From contig CCMQ01000027.1 in assembly GCA_000751835.1 (NCBI GenBank), forward strand, positions 1 through 64,000: a DNA stretch of 64,000 nucleotides, written 5' to 3'. The position numbers and the translations under genes are program-made. Below, piece by piece: positions 39,633 to 49,282 of this stretch. How positions within the stretch are numbered: position 1 is the first letter of the stretch; each line of letters starts with the position of its first letter. The notes under the pieces were generated by a model, which worked only from the letters and a program-made list of their open reading frames with translations, was not told where the DNA came from and searched no databases. Source of the DNA: Necropsobacter rosorum (GTDB taxonomy: Bacteria > Pseudomonadota > Gammaproteobacteria > Enterobacterales > Pasteurellaceae).

Positions 39633-40490
39633 TTATCTGTTATAACTGTACACGATCAATTGTTTCGCACCGTTAAGTTTCTGTAACTGCGCTTTCAATT
39701 GATTCACCTGGTTTTTCGTGGTTAACGGCCCGAAGTGAATATCGTATCCTTTGCCGTTGCGCGCAATTTCCGTTTTCACATTTTCCAGCGCCAACCCTTC
39801 GATGACCTTTTCCGCCTGCCGTTTGCTGTTGACATTCAGCATGCGGAGCTTATAACTTTCCGAATCGGGCGGATTTTTCACCGCACTTTTGGCGTTCGCC
39901 TGCGCCGTTGCCGTCGGCTCGAGACGCCGAACCGCTTCCGGCGTTTTGGCAATTTTGGCTAACGATGTCGCCGCCGCGCCGGAAATTTTACCCTCCGAGC
40001 TGACATGCAGCGCCTCTACCCGCACCGGACTGGTTCCGCGCCCGATAATGCCGATTTCTTTCGCCGCTGCACTGGAAAGATCGATAATGCGCCCTTTGGT
40101 GAACGGCCCGCGATCATTAATGCGCACAATCACTTTCCGGTTGGTACGCAAGTTCGTCACCAACGCATAAGAATTTATCGGCAACGTTTTATGCGCCGCG
40201 GTATAAAGCAGCGGACTGTACGCTTCGCCGCTGGAAGTGCGGCGCCCGGTAAATTTCTTATGGTAATAACTGGCCACCCCTTCATGAGAATAATGTTTGG
40301 CGCTGTGATGAGTTCTGGTGGTATAAGTTACCCCTTTCACCACATAAGACCCCGCCTGCGTAGTCGGCTGACGATAAGTCAGCTTAGGCCCCTGTACGCC
40401 GTATAGCTTTTTGGTTTCGGCATGAGCCGATAACGCGCTTACGGCTGCCAGCAACGCCAGCGTGAATTTCACTATATTCGTTAATTTCAT
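39633..40490 (-). CDS. rlpA: RlpA-type septal lytic transglycosylase (signal peptidase I form)
   Basis: Glycan-strand-cleaving protein of the cell division and elongation machinery. 285 residues: signal peptide, double-psi beta-barrel (about 68-165) with GVASYYHKKFTGRRTSSGE and the catalytic Asp in RINDRGPF, an Ala/Lys-rich linker, and a C-terminal SPOR domain (about 210-285) that binds denuded septal glycan. Unlike E. coli RlpA, the N-terminus (LLAAVSALSAHAET) has no Cys lipobox, so the protein should be soluble in the periplasm rather than a lipoprotein. It lies between mrdB and dacA. Confidence 0.92.
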   Translation of the reverse strand: MKLTNIVKFTLALLAAVSALSAHAETKKLYGVQGPKLTYRQPTTQAGSYVVKGVTYTTRTHHSAKHYSHEGVASYYHKKFTGRRTSSGEAYSPLLYTAAHKTLPINSYALVTNLRTNRKVIVRINDRGPFTKGRIIDLSSAAAKEIGIIGRGTSPVRVEALHVSSEGKISGAAATSLAKIAKTPEAVRRLEPTATAQANAKSAVKNPPDSESYKLRMLNVNSKRQAEKVIEGLALENVKTEIARNGKGYDIHFGPLTTKNQVNQLKAQLQKLNGAKQLIVYSYNR

Positions 40491-40540
40491 CTTAAATTGC
40501 TCAATTTTTACAAAGTACTGTGTTTAAGATTCATAAAATC

Positions 40541-41656
40541 TTATTTAGTTCCCTTGAAAAAATGCTCTTTGTGGGTATGTATCGACATGATAAGGCCGAA
40601 TCCGGCCATCAATGTCACAAAAGACGTGCCGCCATAACTGACCAACGGCAGCGGCACGCCGACCACCGGCAAAATACCGCTCACCATACCGATATTTACA
40701 AACACATACACAAAAAAGATCAGGGTCAGCGCCCCGACCAGAATCCGCCCGAAGGCGGTTTGCGCATTGACGCCGATCATCAGCCCTCTGGCCACGATAA
40801 ACAGGTAAATCGCCATTAATACCGTAAAGCCTATCATGCCGTGTTCCTCGCTTAATACCGCGAAAATAAAATCCGTATGCGGTTCCGGCAAAAATTCCAG
40901 CTGCGACTGCGTTCCCTGCATCCAGCCCTTGCCCCATATGCCGCCCGAACCGATGGCGATTTTCGACTGTAGAATATGATAACCGGCACCGAGCGGGTCC
41001 TTTTCCGGATCCAGCAGGGTCAGCACACGGGTGCGCTGATAATCGTGCATTAAATAGAACCACATTATAGGAATAAAACCGGCTAACGCAATAACCGCAA
41101 TTAAAATCAGCCACCAGCTCATCCCCGCCAGAAACACCACAAACACGCCCGAGGCACTGACTAAAATGGAGGTACCCAGATCCGGCTGAATCGCCACCAG
41201 CAAGGTCGGCACGATAATCAACAGCAGCGCGATAAAGGTATCGCCGAGCTTCGGCGGCAGCGAACGTTTCCCCAAATACACCGCCACCATTAACGGCACC
41301 GCCAGTTTCACGATTTCCGACGGCTGAAAACGAAACAGCCCCAAGTCCAGCCAGCGCTGCGCGCCTTTACTGGTGGTGCCGACCAAATCCACCAGAATCA
41401 GCAGTACGATACCGACACCAAATAAATAGGGCGCCAGACGCTGATAAAACTTCGGCGAAAACTGCGCCATTACCAGCATCACGGTAAATCCCAGCCCCAC
41501 TTGAATGATGCGGTTGCGAAACATCGCCTCATTCGCCCCGGAAGCGCTGTACAGTACCAGCAACCCGTAACCGGAAATCACCACCAGACCGATAAACAGC
41601 CATAAATCAATATGCAGACGGCGCCACACCGCAAGCCAGATATTTTTTTCGCCCAT
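40541..41656 (-). CDS. mrdB: RodA peptidoglycan glycosyltransferase
   Basis: SEDS-family glycosyltransferase that polymerises lipid II during cell elongation, partner of PBP2. 371 residues, about ten helices. Family phrases are PAILF-like LYSASG near helix 2, the catalytic Asp region and [31 protein letters not shown], split over the large loop. The start at 41656 (MGEKNIW) overlaps the mrdA stop in TAATG; the open frame extends 26 codons further but into mrdA. Confidence 0.95.
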   Translation of the reverse strand: MGEKNIWLAVWRRLHIDLWLFIGLVVISGYGLLVLYSASGANEAMFRNRIIQVGLGFTVMLVMAQFSPKFYQRLAPYLFGVGIVLLILVDLVGTTSKGAQRWLDLGLFRFQPSEIVKLAVPLMVAVYLGKRSLPPKLGDTFIALLLIIVPTLLVAIQPDLGTSILVSASGVFVVFLAGMSWWLILIAVIALAGFIPIMWFYLMHDYQRTRVLTLLDPEKDPLGAGYHILQSKIAIGSGGIWGKGWMQGTQSQLEFLPEPHTDFIFAVLSEEHGMIGFTVLMAIYLFIVARGLMIGVNAQTAFGRILVGALTLIFFVYVFVNIGMVSGILPVVGVPLPLVSYGGTSFVTLMAGFGLIMSIHTHKEHFFKGTK

Positions 41657-43605
41657 TATTCTACCACCTGATCGTTGTGCGGCAATGATTCCGGCAAATC
41701 GGACTGACTGCCTTCGCCGTGCAGCTGAGGCCAACGAATATTCAAATAATAATCCATAATACGTCTGACCACAGGCCCGGCATTGCTACCGCCGCCACCT
41801 GCGTTTTCCAGAATCACCGCCACCACGATTTTCGGCTCTTCATAAGGCGCATAACCGATAAACCACGCATGGTCATGCAGCTCTTTAACCAAAGAGCCGG
41901 CATTATAGGTCTGGTTTTCTTTTAAACTGAACACCTGCGCCGTGCCCGATTTGCCCGCCACATGATAATTGGTACCGGCAAAGGCTTTGCGCGCCGTACC
42001 GTTGGCGGCATTCACCACATTATACATTCCGCGTTTCGCCAGATCCCAGTAAAGCGCTTTCGGCTCGGTAATATCGTCATACAGCAACGGATCCTGATAG
42101 ACTTCGGTGGTGGAACCTTCCACCGATTTCATCAAATGCGGCGTATTCACTTTACCGTTATTGATCAGAATCGACAGCGCTTTGGCAAGCTGCAACGGCG
42201 TTGCCGTCCAGTATCCCTGCCCGATACCGACGGAAATGGTATCGCCCTGCACCCAAGGTTTTTTATAGCGCTTCTGCTTCCATTCGCGGCTCGGCATTAT
42301 CGCCGCGGTCTCTTCCCGAATATCGATCCCCGTCGGCATCCCGAAGCCGAAACGTTTCATCCATGCCGACAGCCGATCGATCCCCATATTATAGGCCAGC
42401 TGATAAAAATAAGTGTCGGAAGACTCGGTAATCGCTTTATTCAAATCCGTATAACCATGGCCGCTGCGCTTCCAGTCACGGAAACGCTTGGTCGTATTCG
42501 GCAGCACCCAATAACCGGGGTCAAACACCGTCGTGCCCGGCGTAATAACGTTTTCCTGCAAGCCGGCCACCGCAATAAACGGTTTCACCGTAGAGGCCGG
42601 CGGATACGCGCCCTGTGTCACCCGGCTGTACAGCGGCCGGCCCGGATCGTCCAGCAGGCGTTTATAATCGCCGCCGGAAATCCCGCCGACAAACAGGTTA
42701 TTATCGTAACTCGGCGTCGACACCATGGCCAGAATGCTGCTGTCTTTCGGATCCAGCACCACCACCGCGCCTTTATGACCGCCCAACAGATCCAGAATAT
42801 AACGCTGCAAATCCAGATCAATGGTCAAATGAATACTTTTGCCCGCCACCGCCGGCTGTTCACGCAATTTGCGGATTACCTTGCCGCGATTGTTGATTTC
42901 CACCTCTTCAAAGCCGACCGTACCGTGCAGCTGATCTTCGTAATAACGCTCAATGCCCAGTTTACCGATATCGCTCGAACCGGCATAATTGGCGATTTTG
43001 TCCTCTTTTTTCAGCCGTTCTACGTCTTTATCGTTGATTTTCGCCACATAACCCAGAATATGGGTCAGCGGTTCTCCGTATAAATAATGCCGTTTAAAAT
43101 AAGGTTTGATCTCCAGACTCGGAAACTTATATTGATTCACCGCAAAACGGGCGATCTGCTCCTCAGTCAAATCGGCTTTCAATAAAATGGAAGTATAGCG
43201 GGAAGTACGGCGCCGCTCTTTGCTGAAATTGGCGATATCCTCCTGCGTCAGCCCGACAATGCTTTGCAGCTCTTCAAAAGTGCGGTCTAAATTTTCCACT
43301 TTTTCCGGCACGATATACAACCCGAAAAAGGTCAGGTTTTCGGCCAGCAATTTACCGTTGCGATCATAAATCAGACCGCGCGTCGGCGGCAGCGGCAGCA
43401 ATTTGATCCGGTTGCCGTTGGAACGGGTTTGATAGGTATCGTAGTTGACCACCTGCAGGTGATATAAATTGGTAAATAAAATTGCCGACAACCCGATCAC
43501 CGCCAGAAAAGACACCAACGCACGGCGGGCGAACAGGTTACGCTCCGCTTTTTTGTCCCGAATCGGCTCATGGGCAGGTTGGGCAAGCCATTTTTTCAGC
43601 TTCAT
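41656..43605 (-). CDS. mrdA: Penicillin-binding protein 2
   Basis: Class B transpeptidase of the elongation complex. 649 residues: cytoplasmic tail, one anchor helix (about 30-52), a pedestal domain, and the transpeptidase domain with SXXK as [12 protein letters not shown]-type ESSDTYFYQ and KSGT in [11 protein letters not shown]. It lies 3 bp after rlmH and overlaps mrdB. Order rlmH-mrdA-mrdB-rlpA-dacA is the same as in E. coli. Confidence 0.96.
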   Translation of the reverse strand: MKLKKWLAQPAHEPIRDKKAERNLFARRALVSFLAVIGLSAILFTNLYHLQVVNYDTYQTRSNGNRIKLLPLPPTRGLIYDRNGKLLAENLTFFGLYIVPEKVENLDRTFEELQSIVGLTQEDIANFSKERRRTSRYTSILLKADLTEEQIARFAVNQYKFPSLEIKPYFKRHYLYGEPLTHILGYVAKINDKDVERLKKEDKIANYAGSSDIGKLGIERYYEDQLHGTVGFEEVEINNRGKVIRKLREQPAVAGKSIHLTIDLDLQRYILDLLGGHKGAVVVLDPKDSSILAMVSTPSYDNNLFVGGISGGDYKRLLDDPGRPLYSRVTQGAYPPASTVKPFIAVAGLQENVITPGTTVFDPGYWVLPNTTKRFRDWKRSGHGYTDLNKAITESSDTYFYQLAYNMGIDRLSAWMKRFGFGMPTGIDIREETAAIMPSREWKQKRYKKPWVQGDTISVGIGQGYWTATPLQLAKALSILINNGKVNTPHLMKSVEGSTTEVYQDPLLYDDITEPKALYWDLAKRGMYNVVNAANGTARKAFAGTNYHVAGKSGTAQVFSLKENQTYNAGSLVKELHDHAWFIGYAPYEEPKIVVAVILENAGGGGSNAGPVVRRIMDYYLNIRWPQLHGEGSQSDLPESLPHNDQVVE

Positions 43606-43608
43606 GGA

Positions 43609-44076
43609 TTACTCTCGATGATAAGGATGATTGGCGCTCAGCGACCAGGCACGATACAGACTTTCCGCCACCACCACCCGCACCAGCGGATGCGGCAAGG
43701 TCAGCGGCGACAGCGACCAGCTTTGTTCCGCCGCCGCTTTACATGCCGGCGATAGTCCTTCCGGCCCGCCGATCAGCAGACAAATATCACGCCCGTCGTT
43801 TTTCCATCCTTCTAGCTGGCGGGCTAATTGCTCGGTAGTCCAGGGTTTGCCGGGAATATCCAGCGTCACCACTTTACCCTTGCCGCACGCCGTCAGCATC
43901 GCCTTGCCTTCCTGTTCCAGAATGCGTTTAATGTCTGCGTTTTTGCCCCGCTTACCGGCGGCAATTTCCACCAGCTCCAGCGGCATATCTTTCGGGAAAC
44001 GGCGTTGATATTCCTCAAACCCGGTTTTCACCCAATCGGGCATTTTCGTGCCGACGGCGATAAGCTGAATCTTCAT
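43609..44076 (-). CDS. rlmH: 23S rRNA (pseudouridine-1915 N3) methyltransferase
   Basis: SPOUT-class methyltransferase acting on Psi1915 of helix 69 in assembled 70S ribosomes. 155 residues, as in E. coli YbeA. The knot motif [14 protein letters not shown] and the C-terminal [20 protein letters not shown] are diagnostic. It follows rsfS by 27 bp. Confidence 0.96.
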   Translation of the reverse strand: MKIQLIAVGTKMPDWVKTGFEEYQRRFPKDMPLELVEIAAGKRGKNADIKRILEQEGKAMLTACGKGKVVTLDIPGKPWTTEQLARQLEGWKNDGRDICLLIGGPEGLSPACKAAAEQSWSLSPLTLPHPLVRVVVAESLYRAWSLSANHPYHRE

Positions 44077-44103
44077 AAAGTGCGGTCTGTTTTGCCGGCG
44101 TTT

Positions 44104-44412
44104 TTACGCCCAAAGTTTTTCCAACTGATACATCTCGCGGCTTTCACGCTGCATAATATGCACCATCGCCTGCCCGAAATCCACCACCACCCAGTCAGCC
44201 GTCGCCTTGCCTTCCTCACCGAAAGTCTCAAACCCCGCCCGCTTGCTGTCGTCAATTAATTTCTGCGCCAAAGCGGAAACATGACGGCTCGACGTACCGG
44301 TGCAAATAATCATATCGTCCGTAACGGAAGATTTACCGCGCACATCGATCGCCAGAATTTCCGTCGCTTTTAAATCATCCAGTTTATTAATCAGAAAATC
44401 CACTAAATTCAT
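44104..44412 (-). CDS. rsfS: Ribosomal silencing factor RsfS
   Basis: Binds protein L14 of the large subunit and blocks subunit joining in starved cells. 102 residues. Family motifs are KATEILAIDVRGKSSVTDDM, ICTGTSSRHVSALA and DWVVVDFGQAMVHIMQ. The ATG at 44412 with AGGA upstream is preferred to a TTG four codons earlier. It is the first gene of the leftward cluster; 355 bp separate it from the divergent ydj-type operon. Confidence 0.95.
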   Translation of the reverse strand: MNLVDFLINKLDDLKATEILAIDVRGKSSVTDDMIICTGTSSRHVSALAQKLIDDSKRAGFETFGEEGKATADWVVVDFGQAMVHIMQRESREMYQLEKLWA

Positions 44413-44767
44413 AAATCCTGCCAATATCGTTTCGTTGATTTAACTAAAAGTGTGCAATTTTAGCATGAGACAAAATAGATAGGAAATAAAAACCGGCCAA
44501 CGCGCGGGAATAACGCTATTTCGACATTTCCGAATTAAAGTCATTGCACGATTAAGTACAACAACCAGTAGGCTATTTTTTCTTTTTAAGACTATCCGTA
44601 ATTTTTTATCTTTTCTGATTTCCAATCATTTTTTTATATTTGTGATCAAAATCACAATAAAAAAGATTTAAATAAAAGTATTAATGTTGAAAACACAGAT
44701 TTATATGTTATATTTTATCCAGAAACAAAAGAACTGCATCAACATGTTCAATTTAAGGAGGCGACTT
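44413..44767. promoter_or_regulatory. Divergent rsfS / ydjL-like promoter region
   Basis: A 355-bp gap without a supported gene; the short leftward frame at 44440-44625 lacks a start site and any recognisable product. It contains the CRP site at 44641-44656, a possible -10 TATATT at 44709-44714 for the rightward operon (placing CRP near -72), and the border where base composition becomes visibly more AT-rich. Confidence 0.5.
44641..44656 (+). promoter_or_regulatory. Perfect CRP site before the ydj-like operon
   Basis: TGTGA-TCAAAA-TCACA matches the CRP consensus TGTGA-N6-TCACA at all ten positions and is extended by flanking T and A. Its centre is about 119 bp before the first start codon. 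It indicates catabolite activation of the downstream operon. Confidence 0.8.
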
Positions 44768-45868
44768 ATGCACGCATTAAAACGATTTGGTACGGCTTTC
44801 GGCGGATACAAAATGATGGACAACTATCCTGAACCGGTTTGTGGTCCGGAAGATATCATCATAGAAATTAGAGCTGCTGCAATATGCGGCGCAGACATGA
44901 AGCATTGGCAGGTGGATACGGGTTATGACGATACCAATATTCCAGCGGAAGAACAGCAATCGGTTCGCGGACACGAATTTGCCGGTGAAATCATCAAAGT
45001 AGGAGAGAACGTCACAGACTGGCATGTCGGTCAAAGAGTCGTTTCCGATAACAGCGCCCATGTGTGTGGTATCTGCCCGGCTTGTGAAAAAGGCGATTTT
45101 TTATGTTGCGAACAAAAAGTAAATCTTGGATTGGATAATAATATCTGGGGAGGCGGTTTTGCCAAATATTGCAAAATTCCGGGAGAAATCTTAAGAATCC
45201 ACAAACATGCTATTTGGGAAATTCCGGAAAATGTCAAATATGAAGAAGCCTGTGTACTGGATCCTATTTGTAATGCCTATAAAGCATTAGCCCAACAATC
45301 ACATCTCATTCCGGGACAGGATGTCGTCATTTTCGGTACCGGGCCGCTTGGGCTCTTTTCCGTTCAAATCGCTAAATTAATGGGTGCGATTAATATCGTA
45401 ATGATAGGTTTGGAAGAAGACGTTAAAGTCCGGTTCAATGTGGCAAAAGAGTTAGGAGCTACGCATTGCGTCAATGGCTCAACCGAAGATGTCGTGGCCA
45501 GATGTACCGAAATTTGCGGGCGTGACAATCTCGGATTGGTCATTGAATGTTCCGGTGCCAATATTGCATTAAAACAAGCGTTAGAAATGACCAGACCGAA
45601 TGCGGAAATCGTACGCGTAGGGATGGGATTTAAACCGCTTGAGTTTTCAATCAACGAAATCACTTCTTGGAATAAAAGCATTATCGGTCATATGGCCTAT
45701 GATTCGACATCCTGGAGAAACTGCATTCGATTACTTGAGGCGGGAATGATTAAAGTTCAGCCGATGATCACACATCGTTTGGGTTTATCCGAATGGGAAA
45801 AAGGTTTCTCCGCCATGGCCAGTAAAGAAGCGATAAAAGTCATCTTTACCTATGACTATGCAGATTAA
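44768..45868 (+). CDS. ydjL: Zinc-dependent dehydrogenase, YdjL-like
   Basis: A medium-chain NAD(P)-dependent polyol/alcohol dehydrogenase of 366 residues. The catalytic zinc site has Cys in AAICGADMKH and the RGHEF pair; the structural zinc loop CGICPACEKGDFLCC has all its Cys. The nucleotide fold shows FGTGPLGLFSVQIAK. From memory it is strikingly close to E. coli YdjL (shared RRLMHALKRFG...AFGGYKM, HMAYDSTSWRN). The ATG at 44768 with AAGGAGG is chosen; an open frame starts 28 codons earlier. First gene of a rightward seven- or eight-gene operon. The substrate is unknown. Confidence 0.9.
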   Translation: MHALKRFGTAFGGYKMMDNYPEPVCGPEDIIIEIRAAAICGADMKHWQVDTGYDDTNIPAEEQQSVRGHEFAGEIIKVGENVTDWHVGQRVVSDNSAHVCGICPACEKGDFLCCEQKVNLGLDNNIWGGGFAKYCKIPGEILRIHKHAIWEIPENVKYEEACVLDPICNAYKALAQQSHLIPGQDVVIFGTGPLGLFSVQIAKLMGAINIVMIGLEEDVKVRFNVAKELGATHCVNGSTEDVVARCTEICGRDNLGLVIECSGANIALKQALEMTRPNAEIVRVGMGFKPLEFSINEITSWNKSIIGHMAYDSTSWRNCIRLLEAGMIKVQPMITHRLGLSEWEKGFSAMASKEAIKVIFTYDYAD

Positions 45869-45957
45869 TTATCACACTGTGCATAAAAACTGAATACGGA
45901 GAACAGGCGAAACCAAATAACCATTTCGGCCGTTCACCGTTAGCCGAGGAGATAAAA

Positions 45958-47328
45958 ATGGAAAATAGCGCAAACGTAAATATCGGTGCCCGACTGGATC
46001 GATTACCCAATTCAAGCTGGCATGTAAAAATGTGGCTGGTGACAGCATTTGCTTTGTTAGTATGTTGGTCAAATGGTATCGGCGGTGCCGTACAAAATAT
46101 TTTGCTAAATGAAATTCACTGGCTGGAACCCGGTACGACATTATTAGCAATGTGGAGTACAACTTATACCGCAGGGCAACTATTCGGCGCCTTAATCGGC
46201 GGGCCAATAGGCGATAAAATCGGGCGGAAGAAAAGCATTTTGTTATATGAAGTAATTCATATTTGCGCAATGATTGGCGGTGCGCTGTCACCTAACGTTT
46301 ATGTATTGTATGTATTCCGTTTATTACAGGGTATGGCATTAGGCGCATTGTTAGTCGTCCTATTTGCCGGCTTTACTGAATATGTACCGGGTAGAAATCG
46401 AGGAACCTGGTCCAGCCGCACCTCTTTCGTTGGAAACTGGGCGCACCCGATTTGCAATGGTATTGCCTTATTAATTGTCGCGACCGGTGTCAGCTATGCC
46501 GTAAACTGGCGAATTCAGTTTATGATTCCGTCCATCCTATCTATTATCGCCAGTATTCTTGTATTGAAGAAATTTCCGGAATCCCCCAGATGGTTAGAAT
46601 CCCAAGGAAGATTACAAGAAGCGGACAGTATCATGACTCAAATTGAAAAAGATATTGAGGCGTCCACCGGTAAACCGCTACCGCCATTTAATGAAGAACC
46701 GAAAACGATAAAACAATTACCTTATTCGGCTTTATTTAAAGGAAAACTGCTAAGAAGAACAATTGTCGGTTCCCTCGTTCTCATTGGTATGAACACGATT
46801 CAATATACATTGATGAACTGGATGCCGTCTATGTTGAAATCCTTAGGATTCGATACTTCACAATCACAGTTTATGACCATGTTCGGGTTATTCGGTGCGC
46901 CATTCGGAATATTCATTGCCTCTTTAATTATGGACAAACTGCCTCGTCGAGTAATGGGGGTTTCTTTACTGGTGTTAATGGGTGTATTGGGCATTATAAC
47001 GAGCCAACAAACAACGATGGGAAACTTGATTCTGTGGACATTTTTATTAAATACCGTGATCTATATGTATGTATGCTATGCCTCCGCAGTGTATGTACCG
47101 GAGATGTGGCCAACCTCTGCGAAATTATCAGGCTCCGGTTTCAGTAATGCCATGGGCCGTGTAAGTAATATTTTATTTCCTTTTTTAGTCACCTATGTGG
47201 CAAGTACAGCCGGCGCAAATGGCGTATTTGTACTGATTTCTATCGTTGCCGTCATTATTGCAATCGGTATTTTATTCCTGGGGATCGAGACAAGAGGCGA
47301 ATCGGTAGAAGATATCGGCAATATTTAA
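45958..47328 (+). CDS. ydjK: MFS sugar-type transporter, YdjK-like
   Basis: Major-facilitator importer of 456 residues with 12 predicted helices. The motif GPIGDKIGRKKS follows helix 2, and PESPRWLESQGRLQEA precedes the central loop, as in the sugar-porter branch. It resembles E. coli YdjK closely (GARLDRLP near the start, FTEYVPGRNRGTWSSR). It would bring in the pathway substrate without phosphorylating it, consistent with the downstream PfkB kinase. GAGGAG precedes the ATG. It is 89 bp after the ydjL-like gene. Confidence 0.9.
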   Translation: MENSANVNIGARLDRLPNSSWHVKMWLVTAFALLVCWSNGIGGAVQNILLNEIHWLEPGTTLLAMWSTTYTAGQLFGALIGGPIGDKIGRKKSILLYEVIHICAMIGGALSPNVYVLYVFRLLQGMALGALLVVLFAGFTEYVPGRNRGTWSSRTSFVGNWAHPICNGIALLIVATGVSYAVNWRIQFMIPSILSIIASILVLKKFPESPRWLESQGRLQEADSIMTQIEKDIEASTGKPLPPFNEEPKTIKQLPYSALFKGKLLRRTIVGSLVLIGMNTIQYTLMNWMPSMLKSLGFDTSQSQFMTMFGLFGAPFGIFIASLIMDKLPRRVMGVSLLVLMGVLGIITSQQTTMGNLILWTFLLNTVIYMYVCYASAVYVPEMWPTSAKLSGSGFSNAMGRVSNILFPFLVTYVASTAGANGVFVLISIVAVIIAIGILFLGIETRGESVEDIGNI

Positions 47329-47370
47329 TTAGGTTTAAATGAAACAATTCTTTGAGAAGGAGAATTAAAG

Positions 47371-48426
47371 ATGAAAAATTCAGAAGCGATTTTAGTCACA
47401 CCAAAACGGCTTGAAATTCAAGATTGTCCGATACCGGAACCTGAAGAAAATGAAATTTTACTAAAAGTAGAGTATGTCGGCATGTGCGGTTCTGATATTC
47501 ACGGCTTTGAATTCGGTCCTTATATTCCACCTAAAGATCCGAATCAAAAAATCGGTTTAGGTCACGAAGTAGCCGGTACAATTGTTAAAGTCGGCAGTAA
47601 AGTCACTAAATTTAAAGTCGGTGACAGAGCGTTATTAGAACCCGGTATTGTAGATATGAATACCGATTATAGCCGGAAAGGCCGATACAACATTTGTCCG
47701 AGCGTTAACTTTTTAGCCACCCAACCGAATTATAAGGGTGCGCTATGCCAATACATGACCCATCCGGAAGCTTGGTCTTTTCATGTTCCCGATAATATGA
47801 CAACAATGGAAGCGGCTTTAGTAGAACCGGCGGCCGTCGGTATACACGCCGCATTATTGGGTGGCGCTGAATTCGGTAAAAGTATCGTTATTTTAGGCGG
47901 AGGAACAATCGGATTAATGGTGTTGCAGGCCTGTAAAGTCCTTGGTGCCACTGATATCACCGTTGTCGATATTATCGAAAAGCGTTTGGAACTCGCAAAA
48001 AAACTAGGCGCGACCCGAGTCATTAATGGCAGTCAACAAGATACTGTGACTGAATTAAGATCACCGTCCGCTTACGGCGACCAAGGTGTGGAATTAGTAT
48101 TTGAAGCGGCCGGTTCGGCATTCACCACACAACAAGCCGTCCAACTTGTTGCCCGCGGTGGAAAAATAGTGATTGTCGGAACACAAGCTAAACCAGTACC
48201 GATTGATTTTTTAAAAATCAATCGTGAAGTCACCATCCAAACCGCTTTTCGTTATTGCAATAACTTCCCTGACACCATTGCAGCGATCGCCGGCGGTAAA
48301 TTCAATGTAAAAGATATGGTGACCGATATTTATGATTATCAAAATGTACAGCAGGCTTTCACAGATGCTATTGATCCGAATAAAAAAGCAAAAATGGTTA
48401 AAGCTGTTATTAAAGTAAGCGAATAA
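47371..48426 (+). CDS. ydjJ: Zinc-dependent dehydrogenase, YdjJ-like, structural zinc site lost
   Basis: A second medium-chain dehydrogenase of 351 residues. The catalytic zinc ligands are in place (GMCGSDIHGFE, GLGHEVAG, LVEPAAVG), and the nucleotide motif is LGGGTIGLMVLQ. The region after ALLEPG reads VDMNTDYSRKGRYNICP: only one of the four Cys that hold the structural zinc in E. coli YdjJ (EPGVPCGHCRYC-type, from memory) remains. Animal sorbitol dehydrogenase lost that zinc in a similar way. It probably oxidises a polyol or an aldose/ketose pair. AAGGAG precedes the ATG. Confidence 0.9.
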   Translation: MKNSEAILVTPKRLEIQDCPIPEPEENEILLKVEYVGMCGSDIHGFEFGPYIPPKDPNQKIGLGHEVAGTIVKVGSKVTKFKVGDRALLEPGIVDMNTDYSRKGRYNICPSVNFLATQPNYKGALCQYMTHPEAWSFHVPDNMTTMEAALVEPAAVGIHAALLGGAEFGKSIVILGGGTIGLMVLQACKVLGATDITVVDIIEKRLELAKKLGATRVINGSQQDTVTELRSPSAYGDQGVELVFEAAGSAFTTQQAVQLVARGGKIVIVGTQAKPVPIDFLKINREVTIQTAFRYCNNFPDTIAAIAGGKFNVKDMVTDIYDYQNVQQAFTDAIDPNKKAKMVKAVIKVSE

Positions 48427-48442
48427 AAACAGGAGAAAAAAT

Positions 48443-49282
48443 ATGTTATCCGATATTAGATTCTGGGAAAAAAAAGCTTCTGAAGGACATTATGCAATTC
48501 CGCATTTTAATGTATGGAATGCCGAAATGTTAATGGGGGTGATTGATGCAGCCGAAGAACTACGTGCACCGATTATCCTCTCTTTCGGAACAGGATTTAC
48601 CGGAAATACTTCCTTCGAAGATTTTTGTTACATGATGGAATCTATGGCCAAAAAAGCCAGTGTGCCGGTAATTTTGCATTGGGATCACGGAAGAAATATG
48701 ACTATTTTGCACAATGCCGTTAATCATTGTATGAATTCGGTAATGCGTGATGCATCCGCATTACCGTTTGAGCAAAACGTAGCGGAAATTAAACGATGCG
48801 TCGATTACTTTCACACTTACGACATTCCCGTCGAAGCTGAATTAGGACATGTGGGAAATGAAACCGTGTATGAAGAAGCGTTAGCGGAATATCAATATAC
48901 AGATCCGGCTAAAGCCAAAGAATTTGTGGAAAGAACAGGCTGCGACTCATTAGCAATCGCTATCGGTAATGTACACGGAGTTTATTCATCAGAGCCTAAA
49001 CTCGCTTTTGACATATTGGAAGCGGTAGCAAAAGAGGTGGATGTACCATTAGTCTTACATGGCGCCTCCGGTATTGGTGATGAAGACATCAAAAAAGCGA
49101 TTTCGCTGGGTATTGCTAAAATTAATATTCATACCGAACTGTGTCAAGCAGCAATGGAAGCGATTAAGGCGCATAAAGATAAACCGTTTTTAGCTGTCCA
49201 AAGAGAAGTCCGGGAAGCAATAAAAAAACGCGCTATGTATAAAATTATACTATTTGGCGATAACGGAAGAGCGGATGAATAA
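48443..49282 (+). CDS. ydjI: Class II (zinc) aldolase, YdjI-like
   Basis: A 279-residue zinc aldolase of the fructose/tagatose-bisphosphate family. Asp81 (catalytic) and His82 (zinc) lie in LHWDHGRN; other ligands are in GNVHGVY and LVLHGASGI; the conserved EAELGHVG follows. It lacks the FbaA-type DAVTC-like bisphosphate loops and matches E. coli YdjI almost motif by motif. As I recall, YdjI was shown in vitro to favour long-chain ketose 1-phosphates ending in a carboxylate; the natural substrate is not settled. It should release dihydroxyacetone phosphate plus an aldehyde. It is followed with an 8-bp overlap by the kinase gene. Confidence 0.92.
   Translation: MLSDIRFWEKKASEGHYAIPHFNVWNAEMLMGVIDAAEELRAPIILSFGTGFTGNTSFEDFCYMMESMAKKASVPVILHWDHGRNMTILHNAVNHCMNSVMRDASALPFEQNVAEIKRCVDYFHTYDIPVEAELGHVGNETVYEEALAEYQYTDPAKAKEFVERTGCDSLAIAIGNVHGVYSSEPKLAFDILEAVAKEVDVPLVLHGASGIGDEDIKKAISLGIAKINIHTELCQAAMEAIKAHKDKPFLAVQREVREAIKKRAMYKIILFGDNGRADE

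Noticed and set aside
41962-43083. 373-residue rightward frame antisense to mrdA
   Set aside because: Composition typical of a reverse-strand shadow; mrdA carries all transpeptidase motifs.
44440-44625. Short leftward frame between rsfS and the ydj-like operon
   Set aside because: No Shine-Dalgarno and no recognisable product; it lies in promoter-like AT-rich sequence.
45872-46291. 139-residue leftward frame over the start of the YdjK-like gene
   Set aside because: Antisense to a well-supported transporter gene with its own strong ribosome binding site.
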